From positions 1 through 55,334 of the forward strand of contig SCRA01000024.1 of NCBI GenBank assembly GCA_004297985.1: DNA of 55,334 bases. The letters are read 5' to 3'. The notes beneath the pieces were generated by a model. It was given only the letters and a program-made list of their open reading frames with translations, ran no database searches and had not been told where the DNA came from. Shown here piece by piece: positions 1 through 8,784 of the stretch. A program made the translations under genes and the position numbers. This stretch comes from a bacterium. Its GTDB lineage: Bacteria > Vulcanimicrobiota > Vulcanimicrobiia > Vulcanimicrobiales > SCRA01. Position 1 is the first letter of the stretch. Each line of letters opens with the position of its first letter.

Positions 1-45
1 CCCCACTCACTGAGGTTCGTGGGGGACCCCAGTCCTTGAGAGAGC

Positions 46-67
46 GCAATCGCGCAAGCGCGATTGC
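46..67 (-). terminator. Hairpin downstream of pstB
   Basis: A perfect 9-bp inverted repeat (GCAATCGCG, loop CAAG, CGCGATTGC) lies 15 bp beyond the pstB stop. There is no T-run on the minus strand after it. It may therefore be an mRNA 3'-stabilising or Rho-assisted hairpin rather than a classical intrinsic terminator. A phoU gene often follows pstB and could lie beyond the window edge. Confidence 0.45.
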
Positions 68-81
68 TTGGCCAGGACCGC

Positions 82-918
82 CTAGCCGAACCGCCCCGTG
101 ATGTAGTCTTCCGTGCGGCGGTCCTTCGGGCGCGTGAAGAGCTCGGAGGTTGGTCCGAACTCGACGAGCTCGCCCACGGCCTCCTCGCCGGCGAGCATGA
201 AGGCCGTATCCTGCGAGACGCGTGCCGCCTGTTGCATGTTGTGGGTCACGACGATGATCGTGAAGCGCTCGGCGAGGGTCGACATGAGATCCTCGATCTT
301 CGCCGTGGAGATCGGGTCCAGCGCCGACGCCGGCTCGTCCATCAGCAGTACCTCAGGCTCCGTAGCCAGCGCCCGGGCGATGCAGAGGCGCTGCTGTTGC
401 CCGCCCGAAAGCGAGAGCCCCGAGCGATCCAGCTTGTCCTTCACTTCGTCCCAAATCGCGGCCAAGCGCAACGTTCGCTCCGCCACCTCTAGCCTCTCGT
501 TGCGCGAGCGGCACTCGCCGACCAATCTCAGCCCCGCCACGACGTTCTCCAGAATCGACATCGTCGGAAAGGGGTTGGGCCGCTGAAATACCATACCGAT
601 CCGCCGGCGCACCGCCACGGGATCGACTCCGGGGGCGTAGATATCGTTCCCTTCGAGCTCGACGACGCCCTCGACCGTGGCGCCTCGCGTAACTTCGTGA
701 ATCCGGTTGAGACAGCGCAGGAGCGTGGTCTTACCGCAACCGGACGGACCGATGAGCGCGGTCACCGTGCGCGGCTTGAAGTCGATCGAGACGTTGCGGA
801 TCGCCAAGCGCTTGCCATAGAACGCGCTCAGCGAGCGGACCGAGAGCTGCACCTTTGGCACATGCGCGCCACCCAGCTCTTCGGGTAACACGGCGGGGGG
901 AATGTCGATCGATGTCAT
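82..918 (-). CDS. pstB: Phosphate ABC transporter ATP-binding protein PstB
   Basis: This is the ATPase that energises high-affinity phosphate import through PstC/PstA at the inner face of the membrane. In the 278-residue protein one sees Walker [10 protein letters not shown] (57-65), a Q-loop in VFQRPNPFP (about 110-118), the ABC signature LSGGQQQR (170-177), Walker B LLMDEP (191-196) and the switch His in VTHN (226). The length is typical for PstB. The start was placed at the ATG 16 bp after the pstA stop; the reading frame stays open further upstream, but that stretch lies in pstA and looks unlike PstB. It is the last visible gene of a pstS-C-A-B operon. Confidence 0.95.
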   Translation of the reverse strand: MTSIDIPPAVLPEELGGAHVPKVQLSVRSLSAFYGKRLAIRNVSIDFKPRTVTALIGPSGCGKTTLLRCLNRIHEVTRGATVEGVVELEGNDIYAPGVDPVAVRRRIGMVFQRPNPFPTMSILENVVAGLRLVGECRSRNERLEVAERTLRLAAIWDEVKDKLDRSGLSLSGGQQQRLCIARALATEPEVLLMDEPASALDPISTAKIEDLMSTLAERFTIIVVTHNMQQAARVSQDTAFMLAGEEAVGELVEFGPTSELFTRPKDRRTEDYITGRFG

Positions 919-934
919 CACTAATTGCCCACGG

Positions 935-1795
935 TCAACGGCTCGTTCGGCTTCGCAGCGCCGCACGTGCCAGGATGTTGAGGACCAGCACGACTACAAT
1001 GAGGATGAGCGCGCCGCCCCACGCCTGCTGGTGCCATTGCGGATACGGCGAGATGGCATAGTTGAAGATCTGCAGCGGGAGCTGAGCCATCGGGTTGCCG
1101 GGATTCAACTCCCAGAATTGGCTGCCGAACGCCGTGAAGAGCAGCGGCGCCGTCTCACCCGTCACGCGTGCGATCGCCAGCAGCAGACCCGTCGTGATCG
1201 CCGCACGAGCCGCAGGAATCACGACACGCACGGTGGTGGCGTAGATCGGCAGCCCCAGGGCGAGCGCGCCTTCGCGGATCGTGATGGGGACGCTCCGAAT
1301 CGCCTCCTCGGTCGTGCGGATGATGACGGGAAGCATCAGCACCGCGAAGGCGAAGGAGCCGGAGAGTGCCGAGAAATGCTTGAACGGCGCTACCAGCACG
1401 GCGTAGGCGAAGAGACCGATGGCGATGCTCGGTACCCCTGCCAACACATCCGACAGGAAGCGAATCGAGGAGGCCACCGTGCCGCGTCCGTACATCGCGA
1501 GATAGACGCCCGTCAACACGCCGATCGGCGTGGCCATCACCGTCGCAATGCCGACGGTGATCCCGGTGCCGAGGATGGCATTCGCCACGCCGCCGCCGGA
1601 GATGCCGATGGGATGCGGAACCTGGGTAAGGAATGGCAAGTTGACGGACGTGATGCCTTCGCGCACCACATAGCCGAGAATCAGCAGCAGCGCCGCAGCG
1701 GCGCCTCCAGCGCAGAGCGCCGTGAGAAAGACGCTGACCGCGCTGCGCACATGGCGTACTTTCAACGTGCGGCGCGCGAAGGCGGAGACGGCCAT
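935..1795 (-). CDS. pstA: Phosphate ABC transporter permease PstA
   Basis: One of the two membrane subunits of the Pst phosphate importer. The 286-residue product has an N-terminal membrane segment (about 20-42), several further hydrophobic helices, and an EAA-type cytoplasmic loop (about 174-193, [10 protein letters not shown]) that docks onto PstB. The ATG at 1795 overlaps the pstC stop by one base (TGATG), which implies translational coupling and decides the start over a longer upstream frame that is only pstC read out of frame. PstA and PstC are homologous; the shorter product following pstC is PstA by gene order and sequence. Confidence 0.94.
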   Translation of the reverse strand: MAVSAFARRTLKVRHVRSAVSVFLTALCAGGAAAALLLILGYVVREGITSVNLPFLTQVPHPIGISGGGVANAILGTGITVGIATVMATPIGVLTGVYLAMYGRGTVASSIRFLSDVLAGVPSIAIGLFAYAVLVAPFKHFSALSGSFAFAVLMLPVIIRTTEEAIRSVPITIREGALALGLPIYATTVRVVIPAARAAITTGLLLAIARVTGETAPLLFTAFGSQFWELNPGNPMAQLPLQIFNYAISPYPQWHQQAWGGALILIVVVLVLNILARAALRSRTSR

Positions 1796-2772
1796 CAGCG
1801 TTCCTCGACGTTGCGTAGGACGGTGTGCATCAAGATACGCGCCGCCGCGTTCACGACGATGCTGACCACGAAGAGGAGCAAGCCCAGGCCGATGAGCGTG
1901 CTGATATAGATCTGCGTCGTCGCCTCCGTGAACTCGTTGGCGATCACGCTGGCGAGCGTGTACCCGGGAGCAAACAGCGAGGCCGAGATCGCGGGGCGGT
2001 TGCCGATCACCATCGTCGTGGCGATCGTCTCGCCGAGCGCGCGCCCTACGGCCAGCACGCAAGCGCCGAAGATGCCGGGACGCGCCGCCGGCAGCACCAC
2101 CCTCCGCACCGTCTCCCAACGCGTCGCGCCCAGCGCGAGCATCGCCTCGCGTTGGTCGACGGCCACCGACTCGATGAAGTCGCGCGAGATCGCCGCCACC
2201 GTGGGAACGATCATCAGCGCGAGTATGAGACTGGCGGTGAGCATCCCCACGCCGTAGATCGGCCCGCTAAAGAGCGGAAGCCAACCGAGCTTGGACTGAA
2301 TCGCGGGGCCGATCACCGTACGCATCAGCGGCGCGAGCACGAAGAGGCCCCAGAGGCCATAGACGACGCTCGGCACCGCGGCTAGCAGTTCGATCAGGAA
2401 GGCTAAGGGGCGCGCGATCAGCGGCGGGGCAAACTCCGCCAGGTAGGCGGCCGCCGCTATGCCAACCACCGATGCGATCACGATCGCGATCGCCGAGCTC
2501 ACCACGGTGCCGAAAATGAATGGCAGGGCGCCGAAACGCCCCGCCACGGGATCCCACGACGAGTCCACCAAGAAGTGGAGCCCGAACGATTTGATTGCCA
2601 GCCACGAGCCGGCGAACAGCACGACGAAGAGGCCGAGGATCAGCGCGAGGTAGATCCACGTCGAGAGATTGAGCGCCCAGGAGAACAGACGATCACCGGC
2701 CCGATATCGCGGCCGGAATACGTCGAGCGACTGCGGGGCTACGCGTTCGCTACCGACAACCGTTTCCCCCAC
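1795..2772 (-). CDS. pstC: Phosphate ABC transporter permease PstC
   Basis: The second permease subunit of the Pst importer. The product of about 325 residues has an N-terminal transmembrane helix (WIYLALILGLFVVLFAG), further helices and an EAA loop containing REAMLALGATRWETV. I chose the GTG at 2772 because GGGGGA lies 11 bases upstream. The frame is also open up to a GTG that overlaps the pstS stop at 2871 (TAGTG), but the intervening 33 residues are basic, unlike PstC, and cover an apparent hairpin. If that upstream GTG is used, pstS and pstC would be translationally coupled. The true start is thus uncertain; the identity is not. Confidence 0.92.
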   Translation of the reverse strand: MGETVVGSERVAPQSLDVFRPRYRAGDRLFSWALNLSTWIYLALILGLFVVLFAGSWLAIKSFGLHFLVDSSWDPVAGRFGALPFIFGTVVSSAIAIVIASVVGIAAAAYLAEFAPPLIARPLAFLIELLAAVPSVVYGLWGLFVLAPLMRTVIGPAIQSKLGWLPLFSGPIYGVGMLTASLILALMIVPTVAAISRDFIESVAVDQREAMLALGATRWETVRRVVLPAARPGIFGACVLAVGRALGETIATTMVIGNRPAISASLFAPGYTLASVIANEFTEATTQIYISTLIGLGLLLFVVSIVVNAAARILMHTVLRNVEER

Positions 2773-2789
2773 GCCAGCAGTGATCCCCC

Positions 2790-2829
2790 AAAAAAGCCTA
2801 TCGCCGGGGGGGCGGCGTCTCGCAGACGC
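2790..2829 (-). terminator. Possible attenuator between pstS and pstC
   Basis: On the minus strand a GCGTCT/AGACGC hairpin with a 3-base loop (2815-2829) is followed by a G/C-rich segment that can pair again (GCC...GGC) and then six T residues (2795-2790). It sits in the 98-bp gap between the pstS stop and the chosen pstC start. Partial termination here would give more binding protein than permease, a common arrangement in ABC operons. The second stem is imperfect, so this is a moderate call. Confidence 0.4.
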
Positions 2830-2870
2830 GCCCTCCCAACGCCGATGCCATCGAAGTGGCGATCGCCCCA

Positions 2871-3932
2871 CTAGAACTGCATTTGGCCGAGGACCCGCTT
2901 CGCCTCCTGCTGTACGTTAGCAGGCAGCGGGACGTAGTCGAGCGAGGCGGCAATACTCTGGCCCTTGGTGGCGGTCCACTCAAGCACGTCCTTGATGAGC
3001 TTGGCACGCGCGGCATCGGACGGCTTGGCGAAGACCATCACCCACGAGTAGCCCGCGATAGGATAGGACCCGGCACCGGGGCGATTCACGATCGAGAAGT
3101 CGGACGGGTTGACGCCCGGCTTGGTCGCCGCGGCGGCGCGCACGCTCTCGACCGTGGGAGAGATGAACTTGCGCGCTGCGTTCTCGAGCTGCGCATACAT
3201 CATGTTGTTCTGGAGCGCGTAAGCCAGCTCGACGTAGCCGATGGAGCCGGGGGTCTCGCGCACTTGGCCGGAGACACCCTCGTTGCCCTTGCCGCCGACG
3301 CTGTTCTGCGCAGGCCACTGCACGCTCTTACCCACGCCCACTTTGGACTTCCACTCAGGGGAGACGCTCGAGAGATAGTCGGTGAAGATGTACGAGGTAC
3401 CCGAGCCGTCGGAGCGATGCACCACGATGATCTGGGCATCGGGCAGCTTCAACGACGGGTTGAGCTTGGCTATTGCGCCGTCGTTCCACTTGACGATCTT
3501 GCCGAGGTAGATGGCAACGACAACCGGACCGCTGAGACGGAGTCCCCTTCCGATGCCGGGCACGTTGTACGTGACCGCCACACCGCCCAACGCGATGGGG
3601 ATCTGCAGAACCTTCCCGCCGGCCTGCTCGGCGCGCTTATACTCCTCGGTGTTGAGAGGAACGTCGCTGGCGCCGAAGTCCACGGTCTTCGTCGTGAACT
3701 GCTGGATACCGCCGCCGCTGCCGATCGATTGGTAGTTGACCGTTACGTCGGAGTGCTGCTGGCTGTACTCGTAGAAGGCCTTGGAGAAGAGCGGATAGTC
3801 GAACGAGGAGCCGGCGCCCGTCAACTGGGTCGAGGCGAACGCTGGGACAACCGTGCCGGCACCGAGCGCCACCGCCAAGAGCGCCGCCGCAGCCGAAAGC
3901 GCCTTTCTCCGAGTGAAAAAGTCGGGATGCAT
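2871..3932 (-). CDS. pstS: Phosphate ABC transporter substrate-binding protein PstS
   Basis: An exported phosphate-binding protein delivering Pi to PstCA. The 353-residue product starts with a basic n-region (FFTRRKAL) and a hydrophobic signal ending near AFAS. Typical PstS phosphate-binding blocks follow: GAGSSFDYPLF near the mature N-terminus, GSGGGIQQF, and RSDGSGTSYIFTDYL. The ATG at 3932 was preferred to an upstream one because GGAGGT lies 12 bases before it and the signal peptide then has normal length. It is first in the pst operon. The about 100 bp upstream (3933-4033) should hold the promoter, but I could not recognise a convincing Pho box. Confidence 0.95.
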   Translation of the reverse strand: MHPDFFTRRKALSAAAALLAVALGAGTVVPAFASTQLTGAGSSFDYPLFSKAFYEYSQQHSDVTVNYQSIGSGGGIQQFTTKTVDFGASDVPLNTEEYKRAEQAGGKVLQIPIALGGVAVTYNVPGIGRGLRLSGPVVVAIYLGKIVKWNDGAIAKLNPSLKLPDAQIIVVHRSDGSGTSYIFTDYLSSVSPEWKSKVGVGKSVQWPAQNSVGGKGNEGVSGQVRETPGSIGYVELAYALQNNMMYAQLENAARKFISPTVESVRAAAATKPGVNPSDFSIVNRPGAGSYPIAGYSWVMVFAKPSDAARAKLIKDVLEWTATKGQSIAASLDYVPLPANVQQEAKRVLGQMQF

Positions 3933-4033
3933 GTGCGGAATGATACCTCCGGATTCGTGCGTGGGGCTCATCACCCGGTCCGTCCCCCCTCGACGAGTCT
4001 AGCGAACCTTCCTCAAGACCAGATTAACAAATG

Positions 4034-4065
4034 AACGAGGGCGCCGTGTTTCTGGCGCCCTCGTT
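4034..4065 (-). terminator. Rho-independent terminator of tRNA-Leu
   Basis: A perfect 12-bp stem AACGAGGGCGCC/GGCGCCCTCGTT with an 8-base loop begins 16 bases after the encoded CCA end of the tRNA. On the minus strand it is followed by a T-rich stretch (CATTTGTTAATC). It separates the tRNA transcript from the downstream pst operon. Confidence 0.8.
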
Positions 4066-4080
4066 GGCCTTCGTTAAAAT

Positions 4081-4167
4081 TGGTGCGGAAGACTGGACTC
4101 GAACCAGCACGATATTGCTACCGCCAGCCCCTCAAGCTGGTGCGTCTACCAATTCCGCCACTTCCGC
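4081..4167 (-). tRNA. tRNA-Leu (anticodon GAG)
   Basis: On the minus strand a 7-bp acceptor stem GCGGAAG/CTTCCGC (4167-4161 with 4091-4085), discriminator A and an encoded CCA (4083-4081) enclose a class II tRNA with a long variable arm. The D-arm region reads TGGTAGACGC. The anticodon stem is CCAGC/GCTGG with loop TTGAGGG, giving anticodon GAG, which reads CUC and CUU leucine codons. The T arm contains GGTTCGAGTCC. A long variable arm plus discriminator A is the leucine signature. Confidence 0.96.
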
Positions 4168-4212
4168 AGGCGTCGAGCCCCGCAACCTTGCTAGAAGGCC
4201 GGGACCCAAAGG

Positions 4213-4241
4213 AGTGTAGACTATGGCGCTTCCCTCGTCAA
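4213..4241 (-). promoter_or_regulatory. Sigma70-type promoter for tRNA-Leu
   Basis: Minus-strand -35 TTGACG (4241-4236), a 17-bp spacer and -10 TACACT (4218-4213). The -10 element ends 46 bases before the mature tRNA 5' end, which leaves a short leader for RNase P to remove. Confidence 0.75.
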
Positions 4242-4266
4242 TACCCTCCAGACCAATCCCTTTCCC

Positions 4267-5199
4267 CTACCGCATGTTGGGGTCGAGCGCATCGCGCAGG
4301 CCGTCGCCCATGTAGTTGATGGAGAGGACGGTGACCAGAATGGCCAGACCGGGAAAGATTGCTGCCCACGGCGCGATCGCCATGTTGTACTCGGCGTTGG
4401 CCAGCATGTTTCCCCAGGACGCCGTGGGCGGCTGAATGCCGAATCCCAGGAACGAGAGAGCGGATTCCAAGATGATGACGTTGGCTACGTCGAGTGTCGC
4501 TTGCACGATGATCGGCGCCACCGCGTTGGGGAGCAGGTGGCGGAACATGATGCGGCCGTCGGAGCTTCCGATGGCGCGGGCCGCTTCGGCGAACTCCTTC
4601 TCGCGCAACGAGAGATAGGAGGCTCGGACTAGGCGCGTCACCGGCATCCAGCCTAATCCGCCGATGATGATCACGATGACGCCGAACGACAGCGCCGCCT
4701 TGTTCGAGGAAGCGGCGACAATAGCCGTCAGCACCAAGAGCAACGGCAGCAGCGGGATCGAGAGAAAGATATCCGTGGCGCGCATGATGACGTAGTCGAT
4801 CCACTTGCCGTAATAGCCAGCCAGCGCACCGAGGAAGGTTCCCACAACCACCTCGATCAGCACGGCGAAGATGCCCACGGTCAGCGAGATGCGCGCGCCG
4901 AACATGAGGCGGGCAAGCAGATCGCGCCCGTTCTCGTCGGAGCCGAGCAGATGTCCGAAGGAACCCGGTGCCAGCGGGTACCCGTTCCAATGCGCCTGAT
5001 CGATGTAGTTAGGATTCCAGGGGCTCAAGAACGGCGCGAAGACCGCGACGAGGACGATGAAGATCAGGGCTGCGGTGCCGGCTATCGCGAGCTTGTGGCG
5101 CTTGAATCGCCTCCACGTGGCATGGCGCTCGCGTTCGAACTCGGCGTGGAGCTCGGCCTCCGGCTCAGGGGACTGTTGCAAGGGAACGGTGGTGGCCAT
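4267..5199 (-). CDS. Peptide-type ABC transporter permease (DppC/OppC family)
   Basis: An inner-membrane permease of the peptide/nickel ABC family. The 310-residue product shows the DppC layout: a charged cytoplasmic N-terminus, the first helix (LAIAGTAALIFIVLVAVFAP), the SPW(N/D)P motif just after it, the LLGSDENGRDLLARL block, four more helices, and an EAA loop in the FAEAARAIGSS region. It ends LDPNMR, close to the family's usual LDPR ending. A GGAG lies 10 bases before the ATG. It follows dppB after 22 bp. No solute-binding protein or ATPase gene is next to it, so partners must be encoded elsewhere. The substrate could be peptides, but this family also moves nickel, sugars or opines. Confidence 0.88.
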   Translation of the reverse strand: MATTVPLQQSPEPEAELHAEFERERHATWRRFKRHKLAIAGTAALIFIVLVAVFAPFLSPWNPNYIDQAHWNGYPLAPGSFGHLLGSDENGRDLLARLMFGARISLTVGIFAVLIEVVVGTFLGALAGYYGKWIDYVIMRATDIFLSIPLLPLLLVLTAIVAASSNKAALSFGVIVIIIGGLGWMPVTRLVRASYLSLREKEFAEAARAIGSSDGRIMFRHLLPNAVAPIIVQATLDVANVIILESALSFLGFGIQPPTASWGNMLANAEYNMAIAPWAAIFPGLAILVTVLSINYMGDGLRDALDPNMR

Positions 5200-5221
5200 C
5201 GTGGCGTCTCTCCTCGGAATC

Positions 5222-6181
5222 TCAGTCGTATTTGACGCGGGGGTCGAGCCACGCGTACGCCACGTCGGCGAGCAAGTTGAAGAGCACGACCAGGAACGAG
5301 ACGAGCATCAGGTAGCCCATCAGCAACGGAAAATCGAACTGGCCGAGCGCATTGAAGAAGAGCCGCCCCATCCCCGGCCACGCGAAGATCGTCTCGGTGA
5401 TGATCGCGCCGCCGACGATACCGGGAAGCGAGATGGCAATGACCGTCACCACCGGGATGACGGCATTCTTGAGCCCGTGTTTGAGGATGACCACTGCCGG
5501 TGCCAGCCCCTTCGCGGCCGCCGTGCGCATGTAGTCGGTCTTGATGACTTCGAGCATCGAGCTGCGCGTGAAGCGGCTCCACGTCGCGATGAAGGCGAGC
5601 GAGAGTACGAGCGTCGGCAGGATCAAATGCACGATACGGTCGTCAATGGGACAGGCGTCCGTATAGCACATCGACGCCGACGGGAGCTGGAGGCGATAAC
5701 CGAAGCCCGTGATGCCGTGAACCGAGAAGACGAGCTGCAGCATCAGGGCAAACCAGAAGACCGGCATCGACTGCCCGAAGAAGGCGAACGTCGTCACCAA
5801 GTAGTCCCAGATCGAGTAGGGCTTGATCGCCGCCAGCAGGCCGGCCGGAATGCCGATCAACAGCGACACGACGAACGCGCAGCCCATGAGGATCACCGTG
5901 GCCGGCATGCGATCGAGGATGGCACCCGCAACGGTCATCGAGTTCGAGGTGGAGTAGCCGAAGTCACCTCGCACCACGTGACTGAGCCATGCCAGATATT
6001 GGATGTAGAGCGGACGATCGAGACCGAAGTTGTGCTTCAGACGCGCGATGTCGGCTGCGGTGATGTGCGGATTCTGGAGGTAGGGCGTCAGCGGACCGCC
6101 GGGAGCCTCATGCAGGATGAGAAAAATGATGATGGAGATCAGCAACAAGAGCGGGATCGCTTGACCCGACCGTCGCAGCAC
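5222..6181 (-). CDS. Peptide-type ABC transporter permease (DppB/OppB family)
   Basis: The partner permease, 319 residues from the GTG at 6181. It has the N-terminal LRR-x-hydrophobic helix, then HEAPGGPL, a GLDRPLYIQYLAWLSHVVRGDFG block diagnostic of DppB, and helices with the EAA loop near YMRTAAAKGLAP. The start is not certain. A strong GGAGGG (6207-6202) is 8 bases before an in-frame CTG at 6193, whereas the GTG is 20 bases from it; a CTG start would add LFNY ahead of VLRR. It precedes dppC in the same direction and follows kce after a gap of more than 100 bp. Cluster position suggests peptide or amino-acid uptake feeding the lysine genes, which is inference. Confidence 0.88.
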   Translation of the reverse strand: MLRRSGQAIPLLLLISIIIFLILHEAPGGPLTPYLQNPHITAADIARLKHNFGLDRPLYIQYLAWLSHVVRGDFGYSTSNSMTVAGAILDRMPATVILMGCAFVVSLLIGIPAGLLAAIKPYSIWDYLVTTFAFFGQSMPVFWFALMLQLVFSVHGITGFGYRLQLPSASMCYTDACPIDDRIVHLILPTLVLSLAFIATWSRFTRSSMLEVIKTDYMRTAAAKGLAPAVVILKHGLKNAVIPVVTVIAISLPGIVGGAIITETIFAWPGMGRLFFNALGQFDFPLLMGYLMLVSFLVVLFNLLADVAYAWLDPRVKYD

Positions 6182-6323
6182 GTAGTTGAACAGCGTAGAA
6201 GCCCTCCGAACGCACCGAGAGCAGCCGGGCTGTTAACTCCACCGGCCGCCCGACCCTCGAAATCGCACCAAAGTTACGGCGATATCACCTCTTTCCCCTT
6301 GACGTAGCGGCTCCCGGCATCGA

Positions 6324-7148
6324 TCATCGCACGGTTGTTCGACGCAAAGCCAACAATGCACGTGCCTCATCCGGAGTGGCCACGGGGCGCTGAAGCTCCT
6401 CGGCAAGGCGAGCGACGCGCGCTACCAGCTCCTCGTTGCGTGCCAAACGCCCCTTCGCGTAATAGAGATTGTCTTCCAGGCCGACCCGCACGTGGCCGCC
6501 CATTGCGATCGCCACGGCCGCCAGCGGGAGCTGGGCGCGCCCGATGCCGGCCACCGACCAGGTAGAGCCGGCCGGCAGGCGGCGAACGATGTCCACCAGG
6601 TTCTCTACGCTCCCCTCGGCACCGCCTGGAACGCCCAGCACGATGTCAACGTGACGGGGGAAAGCCAGCAGTCCCTCTCGCTCGAGGCGGCGGGCGTTGT
6701 CCAGGTGGCCGAGATCGAAGATCTCCAGCTCGGGCACGACGTCGAACTCTCGCATGCGGGCGAGGATGCCGCGTATGATGGGAAACGAGTTCTGGAAGAC
6801 GTCGTCGCCGAAGTTCACCGTGCCGCAGGTGAGCGTCGCCATCTCTGGGCGCAATTCGAGGTTGACGGCACGTTCCTGGGGGGTCATCCCCACCGCGCCG
6901 CCCGTCGAAAACTGGATGATCAGATCGCTCTTCGCCCGCACCGCACCGGCGAAGGCGCGGTAGGTTTCCACGTCCTGCGTTGGGCGGCCGTCCGGGCGGC
7001 GCCCATGGATGTGCATCATCGCGGCGCCCGCAGCACGGCAGGCTGCGGCGGTCTCGCCCAGCATCTGCGCCGTATAAGGCAGATGGGGTGTCTGGTTCGG
7101 GAGAACCTCTGCGCCTGTCGGGGCGATGGTGATGATCAGCGGATCCAT
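6324..7148 (-). CDS. kce: 3-keto-5-aminohexanoate cleavage enzyme (BKACE/DUF849 family)
   Basis: Kce condenses acetyl-CoA with 3-keto-5-aminohexanoate to give acetoacetate and 3-aminobutyryl-CoA in lysine fermentation. The 274-residue product has the BKACE fold hallmarks: an N-terminal IITIAPTGAEV strand with conserved Glu, the metal-binding HIHGR motif, the FSTGGAVGM strand, and the C-terminal GLEDN motif. The ATG at 7148 has AGAGGA five to ten bases upstream and begins 13 bases after the kamC stop. The BKACE family includes other beta-keto acid cleavage enzymes, but the presence of kdd, kamA, kamB and kamC in the same cluster makes Kce the natural call. It is the last lysine gene before the dpp permeases. 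Confidence 0.88.
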   Translation of the reverse strand: MDPLIITIAPTGAEVLPNQTPHLPYTAQMLGETAAACRAAGAAMMHIHGRRPDGRPTQDVETYRAFAGAVRAKSDLIIQFSTGGAVGMTPQERAVNLELRPEMATLTCGTVNFGDDVFQNSFPIIRGILARMREFDVVPELEIFDLGHLDNARRLEREGLLAFPRHVDIVLGVPGGAEGSVENLVDIVRRLPAGSTWSVAGIGRAQLPLAAVAIAMGGHVRVGLEDNLYYAKGRLARNEELVARVARLAEELQRPVATPDEARALLALRRTTVR

Positions 7149-7161
7149 GCTTCCTCTTCTT

Positions 7162-8784
7162 CTATAAACGCGCGGAGCGCAGCTCGCGTTCGGCACGTGC
7201 CGTCAGCCCGTCGTCGAGCCCGAGCAGGCGGGCTAGCGCAATGGCGGCCCCGCCGGAGGCCTCAGATTGGGCGGCGGGAGTCAAACGGTAATCCATCGCA
7301 TCGCCGATGACCGCAAGCGCCTCTTCAAGCGCGGGCCGCGCACCACCGGAAACGGGGAAGGCGCGCCGCAGTCCCACTACGGCGAGATGGGGGACGCCGG
7401 CGGCTTCGGCAACGCCGGCAAAGTGCGTCGTGACCAGCGCGAGGTCGCCCCGCTCGCGCAGCGACTCGAGAAGAGCCACCACGAGCGCGCGCCCTTCGTT
7501 GGGACTAGTCGTGCGGGCGAACTCATCGATCAGCAGGAGGCGCTGTCCGGCGATCCCGTCCAACGCTTGGGCGAGCCGAACGATCTCACTCCCGAACGAG
7601 GAGAGCAGGCCGCTGCGATCGGCTGCCCCGGCCGTTACCCCCAGCCAGCAGATGCGTTCCACAAACCCCACGCGAGCAGCGCGCGCAGGCACCGGCAGCC
7701 CCCACTGCGCGCAGAGCTGCACGAAGCCGGCGGTGCGCAGCGCCGCCGACTTTCCGCCCATGTTGGGGCCCGTCACCACGGCCTGCCCGTCGAGGTGGAG
7801 CGAGATCGGAACGTAGCGCCGCCCATGCTCGGCAAGCCGCCGCTCGAGTGGCAATAGGCGTGCCTCCACCATGAGGACTTCAGCGTTCTCGACGATCTCC
7901 GGAGCCACTGCCCTCTCCGCCAACGCGAAGGAGACTGCGGCGAGGTGGAGATCGATCTCGCCCACGCGCTGCGCCTCCGCCAGCAGCGCATCGGCCTGAA
8001 CGCGCACCTCCCGTGTGATGCACGCGCGCACTCGCTCCTCGGCCGCGGCCACGCTCCCCCGTGTCTCTTCCAGGAGCGAGAAGGCCGCCAGTGCCGGTGC
8101 GTCGTTGGCGAGCTCGAAGACACGATAGGTGGCCGCCTCACGGATCACTCTCACGCCCTCGGGCGGGAGCCCTGCGAATGTGCCGCGGAGAACGGCGAAC
8201 TCACCTTCCTCGCGGGCTGCGTCGCCGAGCAACGCCTGCGCCGCCTCACGCAACCGGGCGCGTTCGCACTCGTACGCCTCGCGCGCTCGCCTCTCCGCGG
8301 CGCGCGCCTCGACCAAGGCGGCGTCGAAGGGCCCGTCGAGGTAGAAACCGCCGCTGCGCTGGCGCCCACGAGCCAGCGACGCATGGAGCCCCTCGAACGG
8401 CACCGGCAACAGGCGCTCCGGCAGGCGCCCCGCGCCGCGCTCACGCAACGTGTGAAGCCCGTCGAGAAAGCTTAGCAACTGGTGGATGTCGAGATCTTCG
8501 AGGCCGCCGCCGGCGGCCACGCGCGCCAGCGTCTCGCTGGGTTCCGGCAACCCCCGCACGACTGCGCGCAGCGCATGTGCCTGCTCTAGACTACAGCGCT
8601 CCGCCGTAGCCAGCACGTCGGCGATCGCAGCGCGCGCCTCCCGCTCCTGGCCGGGGGCGAACGGACGCCGCTCTTCCTTCGCGCGCCGTCCGGCGTGCGA
8701 GATCGGTTCGAGCACGCGTTCCAGCCAGAGAGCCCCTACCGCCTCGGCGGTGACGGCATCGGTCAACGACGAAACGCCTCTCAT
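7162..8784 (-). CDS. kamC: MutS-like ATPase, lysine 5,6-aminomutase reactivase subunit KamC
   Basis: A 540-residue protein carrying only the lever/clamp-like helical middle region and the ATPase domain of the MutS family. Walker A is GPNMGGKSA (about 338-346) and Walker B is LLLIDEF (about 416-422), followed by TTSPNEG and a switch His in VTTHFAG. It lacks the mismatch-binding domain, so it is not a repair MutS. Lysine-fermentation clusters of other bacteria contain a MutS-like gene (kamC) beside kamB, assigned to reactivating the B12-dependent aminomutase; the assignment here rests on that synteny. Its ATG overlaps the kamB stop by four bases (ATGA). Confidence 0.85.
   Translation of the reverse strand: MRGVSSLTDAVTAEAVGALWLERVLEPISHAGRRAKEERRPFAPGQEREARAAIADVLATAERCSLEQAHALRAVVRGLPEPSETLARVAAGGGLEDLDIHQLLSFLDGLHTLRERGAGRLPERLLPVPFEGLHASLARGRQRSGGFYLDGPFDAALVEARAAERRAREAYECERARLREAAQALLGDAAREEGEFAVLRGTFAGLPPEGVRVIREAATYRVFELANDAPALAAFSLLEETRGSVAAAEERVRACITREVRVQADALLAEAQRVGEIDLHLAAVSFALAERAVAPEIVENAEVLMVEARLLPLERRLAEHGRRYVPISLHLDGQAVVTGPNMGGKSAALRTAGFVQLCAQWGLPVPARAARVGFVERICWLGVTAGAADRSGLLSSFGSEIVRLAQALDGIAGQRLLLIDEFARTTSPNEGRALVVALLESLRERGDLALVTTHFAGVAEAAGVPHLAVVGLRRAFPVSGGARPALEEALAVIGDAMDYRLTPAAQSEASGGAAIALARLLGLDDGLTARAERELRSARL

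Noticed and set aside
1-45. Partial structured RNA or gene end at the window edge (CCCCAC...GTGGGG)
   Set aside because: Only a 6-bp pairing is visible and the sequence is cut by the edge.
3933-4033. Pho box upstream of pstS
   Set aside because: A few GTTAATC/GGTTCGC-like words occur, but there are no convincing tandem repeats.
7162-8784. DNA mismatch repair MutS or MutS2
   Set aside because: It lacks the mismatch-recognition and Smr domains, and the kam gene context fits the reactivase role.
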